Source: JACKCP01 sp034007295 (GTDB taxonomy: Bacteria; Desulfobacterota; Desulfobacteria; Desulfobacterales; JACKCP01). From it: 14,236 bases of DNA. Position numbers and translations under genes: made by a program. This document shows, in pieces, positions 1-7,940 of this stretch. The notes under the pieces are model-generated. The model was given only the letters and a program-made list of their open reading frames with translations, was not told the DNA's origin and searched no databases. The stretch is taken from the NCBI GenBank assembly GCA_034007295.1, contig JAVERC010000066.1, positions 1 to 14,236 on the forward strand, read 5' to 3'. The first letter of the stretch is position 1. Each line of letters opens with the position of its first letter.

Positions 1-1
1 T

Positions 2-124
2 GCTTTAGGAGCAGGGTTGATCGAAAAATTATGTTATAATTTACATTGCTTCTTTATAAGAAAATGGCTTAATATATTGATTTCTTATGCTTTTTTTGAA
101 TTCGGTCAGGCACTACATAGGTAT
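2..124 (+). other. Open frame entering from the left edge (possible 3' end of a gene)
   Basis: This frame is open from the first bases of the window for about 40 codons to a TGA at 122-124. Its translation is rich in hydrophobic and aromatic residues and ends in GQALHRY. It overlaps the start of the next + strand ORF by about 38 bases in another frame. It could be the C-terminus of a gene starting outside the window, the upstream half of a frameshifted gene continuing in 87-518, or chance. An open stretch this short in AT-rich DNA is only weak evidence, and no family is recognised. Confidence 0.25.
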
Positions 125-518
125 TGAAGCAACAGAAATTTATTACCTTGATAAATCAAAAAATAAAAATAAAGACGTTTTTGAACATTTCCAAAGGCTT
201 TTAAAACTAAGAAAAGGGCAAAATAAGGGATTTAATTTAAAGCAATTAAAAGCTCAAATGGATTTTATTAAATTATTTCATGGCAGAATGTTTATGCTTT
301 TTCATGAATTTATAAAGGATCAGGGATCATATAAGCTCAGAGAAGATAAATCTATGCTGCTTGAAATAAATCAAACAAATTATAATTGTATTGAACGAAT
401 TGTAAATAATTATGAAAATCATCCTGAAAAAACATATTCTACAAATCCAATGGATATTTTAAAAAAGGAATTTCACTTTATACCCATTCAAAAAATTTTT
501 GACCGCTTCACAGATTAG
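87..518 (+). CDS. Hypothetical protein, 143 aa, start uncertain
   Basis: I do not recognise this protein. It is lysine- and asparagine-rich, mostly helical in appearance and basic in its first half (a KSKNKNK stretch near residues 24-30, then LKLRKGQ). No signal peptide, clear membrane segment or catalytic motif is visible. The ATG at 87 has no convincing Shine-Dalgarno sequence and follows an in-frame TGA at 78-80 closely. The true start could be internal (for example the Met at residue 58), or the gene could be the 3' part of a longer frameshifted gene whose upstream frame is open from base 2 to 124. The length of the open frame and the terminator just after its stop support a real, at least formerly coding, gene. 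It converges on the CGGC-domain gene. Confidence 0.55.
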   Translation: MLFLNSVRHYIGIEATEIYYLDKSKNKNKDVFEHFQRLLKLRKGQNKGFNLKQLKAQMDFIKLFHGRMFMLFHEFIKDQGSYKLREDKSMLLEINQTNYNCIERIVNNYENHPEKTYSTNPMDILKKEFHFIPIQKIFDRFTD

Positions 519-530
519 ATATTCAATATC

Positions 531-569
531 ACAAAGCCCCCTAAAATAAAAAATTTCAGGGGGCTTTGT
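531..569. terminator. Hairpin terminator between convergent genes
   Basis: A perfect 12-bp stem (ACAAAGCCCCCT at 531-542, AGGGGGCTTTGT at 558-569) encloses a 15-nt AT-rich loop. It lies 13 bases after the stop of the + strand gene and 12 bases beyond the stop of the - strand CGGC gene. The GC core with flanking A/T arms suits termination in both directions, although the T-tracts are short. Confidence 0.75.
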
Positions 570-580
570 TTATGGATTAA

Positions 581-913
581 TTAATGTGTATATTCAATTA
601 TTTTAATATCTGGCCCGACTTTTTTAATTACTGCATCTCTCATATTTGCATAATGGGGGCATGGATATCCTATTGGGTTTCCCCTTGAAATACATGATGC
701 AAAAACAATAGCTTCAGCACCTCTTTCAACCATTAGTTTTGCCCTTTGAATTGCACGCTTTCCAGGACAGCCTCCGCATGATACAAAACCAACAATTTCA
801 ACTGGCCCTGTTTCTTCAAAGCCTAGTTTCCCCTGAGCTGCAACTTTAAAGTCTGTTGTTCCAGGACACATGTCCTCGGTCTGCCGGCATCTGATAATTC
901 CAACTTTTAACAT
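581..913 (-). CDS. CGGC domain-containing protein (putative metal-binding)
   Basis: A 110-residue cytoplasmic protein with the hallmark SCGGCPGKR motif at residues 45-53, which names the CGGC-domain family of predicted metal-binding proteins. Six cysteines (9, 16, 46, 49, 74, 85) and a Cys-Pro-His near residues 85-87 are candidate ligands. The order RCRQTEDMCPGTTDF (residues 8-22), then CGGC, then FASCISRGNP (71-80), then PCPHYANM is typical of the whole single-domain family, so the gene looks full length. Such proteins are common in anaerobic bacteria and archaea, and their biochemical role is unknown as far as I know. The start ATG at 911-913 is preceded by a weak GGGG-type ribosome site about 11 bases upstream. 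The gene is separated from the ilv operon by about 280 bases and a probable terminator, so it is probably transcribed on its own. Confidence 0.88.
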   Translation of the reverse strand: MLKVGIIRCRQTEDMCPGTTDFKVAAQGKLGFEETGPVEIVGFVSCGGCPGKRAIQRAKLMVERGAEAIVFASCISRGNPIGYPCPHYANMRDAVIKKVGPDIKIIEYTH

Positions 914-1145
914 TTTATAAAATCCCCATTTTATAGAATTAATTAAAGATTTGCCTGTACATTAAAAATATATTTTAAAATGTTTGGCTCCCTCCAACTA
1001 TTTATAAAAAAGATCAGATAAATGAAAAAAATAAGAATTATAGAATTTTTAAAATCAAATAAATGAAAATAAGTTTAAGCGTTTTACATTTTTAAAATAA
1101 ATTTTTGCAAGTAATAAATATTTATGCTTAAAAATACAAAACCTC
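914..1145. other. AT-rich intergenic region, no gene seen
   Basis: Very AT-rich spacer between the CGGC gene and the end of the ilv operon. It must hold the promoter of the CGGC gene, but no -35/-10 pair stands out. The only GC-rich patch is a small imperfect palindrome, TTGGCTCCCTCCAA, near 983-996. No small ORF with a ribosome site was seen. Confidence 0.5.
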
Positions 1146-1190
1146 TTTAAATTCCAGAGCAGTGTCATAAAAAAAACCCTGGAATTTAAA
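1146..1190 (-). terminator. Probable terminator of the ilv-cimA operon
   Basis: A 12-bp perfect stem (TTTAAATTCCAG at 1146-1157, CTGGAATTTAAA at 1179-1190) with a 21-nt loop starts 3 bases past the cimA stop. On the - strand it is followed by a T-rich run (GAGGTTTTGTATTTTT). The stem is AT-rich at its base and the loop is long, so strength is uncertain, but the position fits the end of the operon. Confidence 0.55.
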
Positions 1191-1193
1191 ATT

Positions 1194-2795
1194 TTAGGCT
1201 AATTTATTTTTATCAATAAATCCAAGTTTATAATAAAAACTGTCAGCCAGTGCCTGCCAGCTTGCTTCAATTATATCTTCTGAAACTCCAATTGTAGTCC
1301 AGATATTGTCATTGTCTCTTGAATCAATAAGAACCCTTACCTTTGATTCAGTGCCTCCGCTTCCATCAAGAACCCTTACCTTGAAGTCAACAAGATGCAT
1401 ATTTTTAATACATTCAAAAAATGATGAAAGAGCCTTTCTCAAAGCATTATCAAGAGCACTTACAGGACCGTGGCCTTCTGCGGCAGTAATTTTTTCAGTA
1501 CCATTAACTGCAATTTTTACAATTGCATGGGATGTACAAAGACGATCTAAATCCTTTTCAACAGTTACACGAAAAGATTTAAATTCAAAAGGTGCCTTAA
1601 ATTCACCTGTAAGCCTTGACATCAAAATCTGAAATGATGCATCAGCTGCTTCATACTGATATCCAGTCTGCTCCAGTTTTTTTATTTCATTTACAATAAA
1701 TCTGCTGTCAACTTTTGAACCGTCAAGATTAATACCAAGTTCTTTTGCCTTGTATTCAATATTACTTTTACCTGCATAGTCTGAAACAATTACCCTTCTT
1801 TCATTGCCAACAAGTTCAGGAAGCATATGTTCATATGCTCTTGCGTCTTTTTGAACAGCACTTACATGAACTCCTCCTTTATGAGCAAAAGCACTTTTAC
1901 CTACAAATGGCCTGTTGTTTAAGGGAGGAACATTTGCAGTTTCACTTATAAATCTTGAAATGCTTTTAAGTTTTTTAAGATTTTCGTCAGAAATGCAGTC
2001 TATTCCCATTTTAAGTGCAAGAACCGGTATAATTGATGTAATATCAGCATTGCCGCATCTTTCTCCATAGCCGTTTACTGTACCCTGAACCATGACAGCT
2101 CCAGCTCTGACTGCTTCAACTGAATTTGCAACAGCAAGGCCGGAATCATTATGAGCATGAATTCCTACTCTTAAACTGGAAATATCTTTAAATCTTTCTT
2201 TAAAAAAATCCATAACTGTTTTAACAGCATAGGAAACTTCATGTGTAAGGGTTCCTCCGTTTGTATCACAAAGAACTAGAAAAGAAGCTCCTCCATTATA
2301 TGCAGCTGCAAGAGTTTCAAGTGCATAATCTTGATTATCCTTGAATCCGTCAAAAAAATGTTCTGCATCATAAATGATTTCACGTCCCTTTTCCTTAAAA
2401 TAAGAAACAGACTCATTTATCATTTTGAGGTTATCTTCAAGAGTGTTGTTCATGATTTTAACAACATGAAGATCCCAGGTTTTTCCAAACAAGGTAACAG
2501 CCGGTGCACCGCTTTTTAAAATAGCCTGAATACTTGGATCTTCATCACAGGTAAATCCCGACCTTCTAGTTGCACCAAAGGCTGTAAGTTTTGAATTTTT
2601 AAATTCAATTTTTTTGGCTTCTTCAAAGAAAATAGTATCTTTGGGATTAGACCCCGGCCAGCCTCCTTCAATATAGTGCATACCAAATTCATCAAGCTTT
2701 TTTGCTATTTTAAGTTTGTCTTCAGCAGTAAAATTTATGTTTTCACCCTGGGAACCGTCCCTCAGGGTTGTATCATATAAATAGACCTCCGGCAT
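1194..2795 (-). CDS. cimA: (R)-citramalate synthase
   Basis: Condenses pyruvate with acetyl-CoA to (R)-citramalate, the first step of the threonine-independent route to 2-oxobutyrate and isoleucine. The 533-residue protein starts with the HMGL-like TIM barrel: DTTLRDGSQGE at residues 8-18 (catalytic Arg and metal-binding Asp), HAHND at 213-217 (metal-binding His pair), NGYGERCGNAD at 241-251 and FAHKGGVH at 303-310. The last ~130 residues are the LeuA-type regulatory domain (GHGPVSALDNALRKAL and LDGSGGTESKVRVLIDS), which in this family binds the feedback inhibitor, probably isoleucine. The length and the GWPGSNPKD segment (45-53) match the long CimA type rather than 2-isopropylmalate synthase or homocitrate synthase. 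The start is supported by GGAAGGTGA seven bases upstream. It is the last gene of the ilv operon, so the attenuator upstream of ilvD should also control it. Confidence 0.93.
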   Translation of the reverse strand: MPEVYLYDTTLRDGSQGENINFTAEDKLKIAKKLDEFGMHYIEGGWPGSNPKDTIFFEEAKKIEFKNSKLTAFGATRRSGFTCDEDPSIQAILKSGAPAVTLFGKTWDLHVVKIMNNTLEDNLKMINESVSYFKEKGREIIYDAEHFFDGFKDNQDYALETLAAAYNGGASFLVLCDTNGGTLTHEVSYAVKTVMDFFKERFKDISSLRVGIHAHNDSGLAVANSVEAVRAGAVMVQGTVNGYGERCGNADITSIIPVLALKMGIDCISDENLKKLKSISRFISETANVPPLNNRPFVGKSAFAHKGGVHVSAVQKDARAYEHMLPELVGNERRVIVSDYAGKSNIEYKAKELGINLDGSKVDSRFIVNEIKKLEQTGYQYEAADASFQILMSRLTGEFKAPFEFKSFRVTVEKDLDRLCTSHAIVKIAVNGTEKITAAEGHGPVSALDNALRKALSSFFECIKNMHLVDFKVRVLDGSGGTESKVRVLIDSRDNDNIWTTIGVSEDIIEASWQALADSFYYKLGFIDKNKLA

Positions 2796-2826
2796 TAATC
2801 ACCTTCCTGTATTAATTGCAGTAAAT

Positions 2827-2849
2827 TCCGGAGAATATATTTCTCCGGA
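2827..2849 (-). other. Intercistronic hairpin between ilvC and cimA
   Basis: A perfect 9-bp stem (TCCGGAGAA at 2827-2835, TTCTCCGGA at 2841-2849) with a 5-nt loop lies 12 bases after the ilvC stop. On the - strand no T-run follows, so it is more likely an mRNA-stabilising or processing structure, or a partial terminator that lowers cimA expression, than a full terminator. Confidence 0.55.
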
Positions 2850-2861
2850 TATTTATGACTG

Positions 2862-3908
2862 CTATCTGTTAGTAGGACGTAACGCTCTTACTGCAGCACC
2901 TGCCTGCCACATTTCAGAGTCATGTATTTCTTTTAGTTCCTTATCAAGTTTTGCCCTGTAGTCTGGAGCTGTGTTAACTGTCATTACAATTTCAGTTTCC
3001 TTGCCTGTTTTAACTGAGTTGTAAAGATCTTCAAAAACAGGCTTTACAGCTTCCTTGAATTTTGGAGACCAGTCAAGAGCACCTCTTTGTGCTGTTGTTG
3101 AACAGTTTGCATACATCCAGTCCATTCCATTTTCACCTACAAGGCGGATAAGAGATTCTGTAAGCTCTTCAACAGTTTCATTGAAAGCTTCACTTGGGGA
3201 ATGTCCGTTTTTCCTTAATAATTCATACTGTGCTTCCATTACACCGCGAAGACATCCCATAAGAACGCCTCTTTCGCCTGTAAGGTCTGAATAAACCTCG
3301 TTTTCAAATGTTGTGTGGAAAAGATAGCCAGAACCAATAACTATACCAAGTGCAAGACATCTTTCCTTTGCTCTTCCTGTAAAATCCTGATGAACTGCAA
3401 AACTTGCATTAAGACCGTTACCTTCTAAAAAATTAACCCTTACAGAACGTCCTGATCCCTTTGGTGCAACAAGAATAACATCTACGTTTTCAGGGGGGAT
3501 AACTTTAGTCTGGTCTTTGTAAACAACAGAAAAACCATGAGAGAAATAAAGAGCATCACCTTCATTAAGGCAGTCTTTTACAACAGGCCAAAGCTGCGAC
3601 TGTCCTGCATCTGATAAAAGATACTGAATAACAGTTGCTTTTTTTGCAGCTTCTTCAATTGGAAAAAGTGTTTCTCCTGGAACCCAGCCGTCTTTTACAG
3701 CCTTGTCCCATGAAGCACTGTTCTGTCTTTGTCCGATTATTACGTTAATGCCGTTATCTCTCATATTCATTGCCTGGCCAGGTCCCTGAACTCCGTAGCC
3801 GATAACTGCAACAATTTCATCTTTTAAAACCTCTCTTGCCTTGTCCATTGTGAACTCATCAGAGGTTATTACTTCTTCGTCAACACCACCAAAATTAATA
3901 GTAGCCAT
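2862..3908 (-). CDS. ilvC: Ketol-acid reductoisomerase
   Basis: Isomerises and reduces 2-acetolactate and 2-aceto-2-hydroxybutyrate with NAD(P)H and Mg2+ in valine and isoleucine synthesis. The N-terminal Rossmann domain has the nucleotide-binding motif GYGVQGPGQ (37-45). The cofactor-selecting loop GQRQNSASWDKA (59-70) keeps an Arg and two Ser, which favours NADPH. SHGF (123-126) and VAPKGSG (147-153) are active-site segments. The C-terminal helical knotted domain carries the acidic metal ligands in ENEVYSDLTGER (202-213) and ETVEELTESL (244-253). At 348 residues it has the length of a short (class I) enzyme, but GYGVQGPGQ and TGERGVLMG differ from the usual GYGSQGHAH and FGEQAVLCGG; as I recall, this sequence type is common in Bacteroidota. 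The start is set by GGAG five bases upstream of the ATG. It is fourth in the operon, with a hairpin in each flanking gap. Confidence 0.95.
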   Translation of the reverse strand: MATINFGGVDEEVITSDEFTMDKAREVLKDEIVAVIGYGVQGPGQAMNMRDNGINVIIGQRQNSASWDKAVKDGWVPGETLFPIEEAAKKATVIQYLLSDAGQSQLWPVVKDCLNEGDALYFSHGFSVVYKDQTKVIPPENVDVILVAPKGSGRSVRVNFLEGNGLNASFAVHQDFTGRAKERCLALGIVIGSGYLFHTTFENEVYSDLTGERGVLMGCLRGVMEAQYELLRKNGHSPSEAFNETVEELTESLIRLVGENGMDWMYANCSTTAQRGALDWSPKFKEAVKPVFEDLYNSVKTGKETEIVMTVNTAPDYRAKLDKELKEIHDSEMWQAGAAVRALRPTNR

Positions 3909-3948
3909 TTTTTCTCCATTAAAATTTATTTCTTAAATTAAACAATTA

Positions 3949-3965
3949 TGATGCAATCTGCATCA
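3949..3965 (-). other. Intercistronic hairpin between ilvN and ilvC
   Basis: A 7-bp perfect stem, TGATGCA (3949-3955) and TGCATCA (3959-3965), with a 3-nt loop, lies in the 73-nt gap after ilvN. On the - strand it is followed by the T-rich TAATTGTTTAATTT. It may act as a weak terminator, a processing site or a stabiliser of the ilvC message. Confidence 0.45.
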
Positions 3966-3981
3966 GACTTAATAACATAAT

Positions 3982-4467
3982 CTATCTTGGACCTCTGGCA
4001 AGTGCAACACAGCCTGTTCTTACAACTTCTTTAATTCCAAGAGGCTTAAGCATATTTAAAAGTGCCTCAAGTTTATCTTCATCAGCTGACACCTGAATTG
4101 TATAATGATCCGGCCCTGAATCAACAATTTTGCATCTGAAAATATCTACAATTCTAAGTACTTCAGCTCTTATGCTTGCTGTTGCATTAACCTTAATTAA
4201 AGCAAGTTCCCTGCTTACATATTTTTGATCTGTATAGTCAAATACTTTTATTACATTTATAAGTTTGTGAAGCTGCTTTTTAATCTGCTCAACAATTGCC
4301 TTGTCGCCTGTTGTAACCATGGTTACCCTTGAAAGACCAGGCTCTGTTGTTTCAGCAACACAAAGACTGTCAATGTTATAGCCTCTTCCGCTGAAAAGTC
4401 CTACTATCCTTGAAAGAACTCCAGGCTTATTTTCCACAAGAATTGATAAAATACTTTTTTCTTCCAT
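3982..4467 (-). CDS. ilvN: Acetolactate synthase, small regulatory subunit
   Basis: Regulatory subunit that activates the catalytic subunit IlvB and gives it feedback inhibition by valine. The 161-residue protein opens with an ACT domain (about 5-78) with the family signature ENKPGVLSRIVGLFSGRGY at 12-30, which forms the effector site. A C-terminal acetolactate-synthase small-subunit domain (about 85-158) ends in RTGCVALARG. The length equals that of normal IlvN/IlvH. AGGAGG lies eight bases upstream of the start, inside the 17-base gap to ilvB, so expression of the two subunits is closely linked. ilvH would be an equally valid symbol; the sequence does not separate the isozymes. Confidence 0.95.
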   Translation of the reverse strand: MEEKSILSILVENKPGVLSRIVGLFSGRGYNIDSLCVAETTEPGLSRVTMVTTGDKAIVEQIKKQLHKLINVIKVFDYTDQKYVSRELALIKVNATASIRAEVLRIVDIFRCKIVDSGPDHYTIQVSADEDKLEALLNMLKPLGIKEVVRTGCVALARGPR

Positions 4468-4484
4468 ATCTCAAACCTCCTGAT

Positions 4485-6185
4485 TTATACCAAAAGCATT
4501 TTGGTAATTGGAGCTCCCGCAGGAACCATTGGATAAACATTTTCTTCCCTGTCAACAACAAATTCCATAATAACAGGGCCTTCAGTTGCAATTCCTTTTT
4601 TGAGTGTTTCTTCAACCTCAGAAGGCTTCATTGCTCTGAAACCTGTAGCTCCGTATGCTTCTGCAAGCTTTACAAAATCCGGAGCATGGGACATGTCAGT
4701 TCCGGAATAATTTTTGTTATAGAAAAGACCCTGCCATTGTCTAACCATTCCAAGAAAGCGGTTGTTTAAAATAACTATTTTTACTGGCAGCTTGTACTGA
4801 ACAACTGTTGCAAGCTCCTGACTGTTCATCTGAATACTTCCGTCTCCGGCAATATCAATAACAAGTGCATCAGGTTTTCCGGCCTGTGCACCCATTGCTG
4901 CAGGGAAACCATAACCCATGGTTCCAAGTCCGCCTGAGGTAAGCCAGTTATCTGGATTGCTAAAATGATAATACTGTGCCGCCCACATCTGATTCTGGCC
5001 GACTTCAGTTGAAATTATTGCCTCGCCTTTTGTTATTTCAAAAAGTTTTTCAATAACATACTGAGGTTTGATAACTTCGTCATTTTGCTCATAATGAAGA
5101 GGTGTTGTGTTTTTCCAGTCTTCAATTGTTTTTTTCCATTGTTCTCTTTTTGGAGCTATTTTATCTTTATCTTCTTTTTCAAGCAGACAATTCAGTGCTT
5201 CAAGAGTAGCTTTACAGTCTCCAACAATTGGAATATCAACGGATACGTTCTTGTGAATGGAAGTAGGATCTATATCAATATGAACTATAGTTGATTTTGT
5301 TGCAAATTCATCAGTTTTGCCTGTTACCCTGTCATCAAATCTTACACCTACTGCAAGCATTAAATCACTTTCTGAAATTGCCATGTTTGCTCTGTATGTT
5401 CCATGCATTCCAAGCATTCCAAGCCAGTTGTCATCGGTTCCTGGGAAAGTTCCAAGACCCATGAGAGATGTTGTAACTGGAATATCTGTAAGCTTTGCAA
5501 ATTTAGTAAAAACCTCGCTTGCCTGTGCAAGAGCAATACCGCCTCCACCAAAAATAATTGGTTTTTCTGCTTTTTTAATTAATTCAACAACTCTTTGAAG
5601 CTGCTTCATATTTGGCTTGTATGTTGGATTATATGAAGCCATTTTTATTTCTTTTATATCTTTGTAAAGAGTTTTTGCATTTGTGATATCTTTTGGAATA
5701 TCAATCAGAACAGGCCCCGGCCTTCCTGTTCTTGCAAGATAAAAAGCCTCTTTTATTGTGTGTTCAAGGTCATTAATATCTTTTACAAGATAGTTATGTT
5801 TGGTGCATGGTCTTGTAATTCCAACAATGTCAACTTCCTGAAAAGCATCATTACCTATAAGAGATGTTGGAACCTGGCCTGTAATTACAACCATTGGAAT
5901 TGAATCCATATATGCTGTTGCAATACCTGTAACAGTATTGGTTGCACCAGGGCCCGAAGTTACCAGAGCAACTCCGACTTTTCTTGTTGCCCTTGCATAT
6001 CCGTCAGCTGCATGTATAGCAGCCTGCTCATGCCTTACAAGAATATGTTTTATCTCAGTATTGGTAAGTTCGTGGTAATAATCAATAACAGCACCTCCGG
6101 GGTAACCGAAAATTGTATCAACTCCCTCTTCTTTAAGAGCTTTCCACAAAATTTGTGCTCCTGTTAATTTGTCCATGTCATCCAT
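4485..6185 (-). CDS. ilvB: Acetolactate synthase, large catalytic subunit
   Basis: ThDP-dependent enzyme that decarboxylates pyruvate and joins the product to pyruvate (giving acetolactate, for valine and leucine) or to 2-oxobutyrate (giving acetohydroxybutyrate, for isoleucine). The 566 residues show the N-terminal ThDP-binding domain with GYPGGAVIDYYHEL (27-40) and catalytic Glu53 in RHEQAAIHAADGYAR, SGPGATN (77-83), the central FAD/DHS-like domain (about 195-335, VGVRFDDRVTG), and the C-terminal ThDP/Mg motif from GDGS (447-450) to NN (474-475). No gaps or missing catalytic residues were seen. The annotated ATG sits directly after AAGG, too close to serve as a ribosome site. The in-frame ATG three codons later (6174-6176, protein starting MDKLTGAQ) has AAGGA eight bases upstream and is a likely true start, giving 563 residues. 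The gene follows ilvD after 24 bases. Confidence 0.96.
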   Translation of the reverse strand: MDDMDKLTGAQILWKALKEEGVDTIFGYPGGAVIDYYHELTNTEIKHILVRHEQAAIHAADGYARATRKVGVALVTSGPGATNTVTGIATAYMDSIPMVVITGQVPTSLIGNDAFQEVDIVGITRPCTKHNYLVKDINDLEHTIKEAFYLARTGRPGPVLIDIPKDITNAKTLYKDIKEIKMASYNPTYKPNMKQLQRVVELIKKAEKPIIFGGGGIALAQASEVFTKFAKLTDIPVTTSLMGLGTFPGTDDNWLGMLGMHGTYRANMAISESDLMLAVGVRFDDRVTGKTDEFATKSTIVHIDIDPTSIHKNVSVDIPIVGDCKATLEALNCLLEKEDKDKIAPKREQWKKTIEDWKNTTPLHYEQNDEVIKPQYVIEKLFEITKGEAIISTEVGQNQMWAAQYYHFSNPDNWLTSGGLGTMGYGFPAAMGAQAGKPDALVIDIAGDGSIQMNSQELATVVQYKLPVKIVILNNRFLGMVRQWQGLFYNKNYSGTDMSHAPDFVKLAEAYGATGFRAMKPSEVEETLKKGIATEGPVIMEFVVDREENVYPMVPAGAPITKMLLV

Positions 6186-6209
6186 CCTTAAATTTGTTTA
6201 TATTTTAAT

Positions 6210-7883
6210 TTAATCTTCCTTTAACACAGCACCAAAATTAGCAGAGCTTACATTTCTGCTGTAACGTGCCATGTACCCCTTTTTTATTTTTGGTTCAGGC
6301 TTTTTAATGCTTGCAAGCCTTTTTTTAATCTCATTTTCATCAACTTTAAGCTCAATCTTTTTTAAAGGAATATCTATTGAAATAATATCTCCTTCATTTA
6401 CTGCTGCAATCACACCACCCTGGATTGCTTCAGGCGAAACATGACCTATTGCAGCTCCTCTTGTACCTCCTGAGAATCTTCCGTCTGTAATAAGAGCAAC
6501 ATCTGCATCAAGACCCATTCCGGCAATTGCTGAAGTAGGTGTAAGCATTTCTCTCATTCCAGGGCCTCCCATTGGTCCTTCGTATCTTATAACAATTACA
6601 TCACCCTTATTTATTCTATTGTTTAAGATTGCATCAGTTGCTTCTTCTTCAGAATTAAAAACCCTTGCAGGTCCTTCATGACGCATCATTTCCTCTCTTA
6701 CAGCAGACTGCTTTACTACACAGCCGTTTTCAGCAAGATTTCCAAACAATACAGCAAGGCCTCCTACTTTATGATAAGGTTCTTTTACTGATCTTATAAC
6801 ATCGCGGTCCCTGACTGATATGTTTGCAATATTTTCACCCACTGTTTTTCCTGTTGCAGTCATAAGTTCTGTATTTATCGCACCAATCTGGGATAGTTCC
6901 TTTAAAACCGCCTGAATTCCGCCGGCCATGTTAAGATCTTCAATATGATCTTTACCGCCTGGACTCATTGAGCATATATGAGGTGTTTTTGCACTTATTT
7001 CATTTATCATTGAAAGATCAATTTGAACTCCTGCCTCATGTGCTATTGCAGGCAGATGCAAAACTGTATTGGTTGAACAGCCAAGAGCCATATCAACTGC
7101 AAGTGCATTTTGGAAAGCCTTTTCTGTCATAATCTGCGAAGGTCTTATATCTTTATCCAGCAATTCCATAATTTTCTGGCCTGTCATTTTAGCAAGTCTT
7201 ATTCTTGCAGCCATTACAGCAGGAATTGTACCATTTCCAGGAAGTGCCATTCCTATTGCTTCTGTAAGACAATTCATTGAGTTTGCTGTAAACATTCCAG
7301 AGCATGAACCGCATGTAGGACATGCTGAATCTTCAATTTCAAGAAGTTCATCTTCAGTCATGGTATTGTTTCTTACTGATCCAACAGCTTCAAAAACAGA
7401 AATAAGGTCTACTTTTTCATTCTTTTTTAAAGGATGTCTTCCTGCAAGCATTGCCCCACCGCAGACAAAAATTGCAGGAATATCAAGCCTTGCTGCTGCC
7501 ATCAGCATTCCTGGTACAATTTTATCGCAGTTTGGAACAAGAACTATTGCATCAAAAGCATGGGCTGTTGCCATAATTTCAACTGAATCTGCAATAATTT
7601 CCCTGCTTCCAAGAGAATAGCTCATTCCTTTATGATTCATGGCTATTCCGTCGCATACGCCTATTGTTCCAAAAGAAATAGGAAGACCGCCGGCTGCGTA
7701 TACACCTGCTTTTACAGCTTCAACTATCTTATCTAAATGAACGTGGCCTGGAACTATGTCACTTGCGGCATGTGCAATACCGATCATTGGTCTTCTTATT
7801 TCATCGTCTGTATAACCCATAGATTTAAACAAGGCTCTATGGGGAGCTCTTTCTATCCCTTTTTTAGCATTATCACTTTTCAT
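6210..7883 (-). CDS. ilvD: Dihydroxy-acid dehydratase
   Basis: Iron-sulfur dehydratase that converts 2,3-dihydroxy-isovalerate and 2,3-dihydroxy-3-methylvalerate to the 2-oxo acids, the common third step of valine and isoleucine synthesis. Family signatures in the 557 residues are CDGIAMNHKGMSYSL (77-91), NCDKIVPGM (118-126), CPTCGSCSGMFTANSMNCL (188-206) and, near the C-terminus, TDGRFSGGTRGAAIGHVSPEA. Cys119 and Cys191/194 are candidate cluster ligands. The Cys of the PCNxH motif found in [2Fe-2S] relatives is absent: the equivalent segment reads HAASDIVPGHVHL, as in the E. coli-type oxygen-labile [4Fe-4S] enzyme, which would suit an anaerobe. AAGGAG lies seven bases upstream of the start. 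It is the first structural gene, directly behind the attenuator terminator, so it and all downstream genes depend on read-through. Confidence 0.96.
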   Translation of the reverse strand: MKSDNAKKGIERAPHRALFKSMGYTDDEIRRPMIGIAHAASDIVPGHVHLDKIVEAVKAGVYAAGGLPISFGTIGVCDGIAMNHKGMSYSLGSREIIADSVEIMATAHAFDAIVLVPNCDKIVPGMLMAAARLDIPAIFVCGGAMLAGRHPLKKNEKVDLISVFEAVGSVRNNTMTEDELLEIEDSACPTCGSCSGMFTANSMNCLTEAIGMALPGNGTIPAVMAARIRLAKMTGQKIMELLDKDIRPSQIMTEKAFQNALAVDMALGCSTNTVLHLPAIAHEAGVQIDLSMINEISAKTPHICSMSPGGKDHIEDLNMAGGIQAVLKELSQIGAINTELMTATGKTVGENIANISVRDRDVIRSVKEPYHKVGGLAVLFGNLAENGCVVKQSAVREEMMRHEGPARVFNSEEEATDAILNNRINKGDVIVIRYEGPMGGPGMREMLTPTSAIAGMGLDADVALITDGRFSGGTRGAAIGHVSPEAIQGGVIAAVNEGDIISIDIPLKKIELKVDENEIKKRLASIKKPEPKIKKGYMARYSRNVSSANFGAVLKED

Positions 7884-7899
7884 TTTTTTCTCCTTATAA

Positions 7900-7940
7900 A
7901 AACAAAAAAACCGTTATCAGCTCCGGCTGATAACGGTTTT
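7900..7940 (-). terminator. Attenuator terminator hairpin upstream of ilvD
   Basis: A perfect 15-bp stem (AAAACCGTTATCAGC in the RNA, at 7940-7926; GCTGATAACGGTTTT at 7921-7907) closes on a 4-nt loop. A run of seven Ts, then G and more Ts, follows on the - strand: a textbook intrinsic terminator placed 24 bases before the ilvD start codon. Its 5' arm can instead pair with the segment at 7958-7969, so the terminator is conditional. Confidence 0.92.

Noticed and set aside
1008..1021. 14-base match AAAGATCAGATAAA shared with about 8295-8308
   Set aside because: Similarity does not extend on either side; such matches are expected occasionally in AT-rich DNA.
4410..4769. 119-codon + strand frame across the ilvN/ilvB junction
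   Set aside because: Antisense to two well-identified genes and without a ribosome site.
7069..7620. 183-codon open frame on the + strand
   Set aside because: Lies wholly antisense to ilvD, whose motifs are certain; composition is that of a shadow frame, with no ribosome site.
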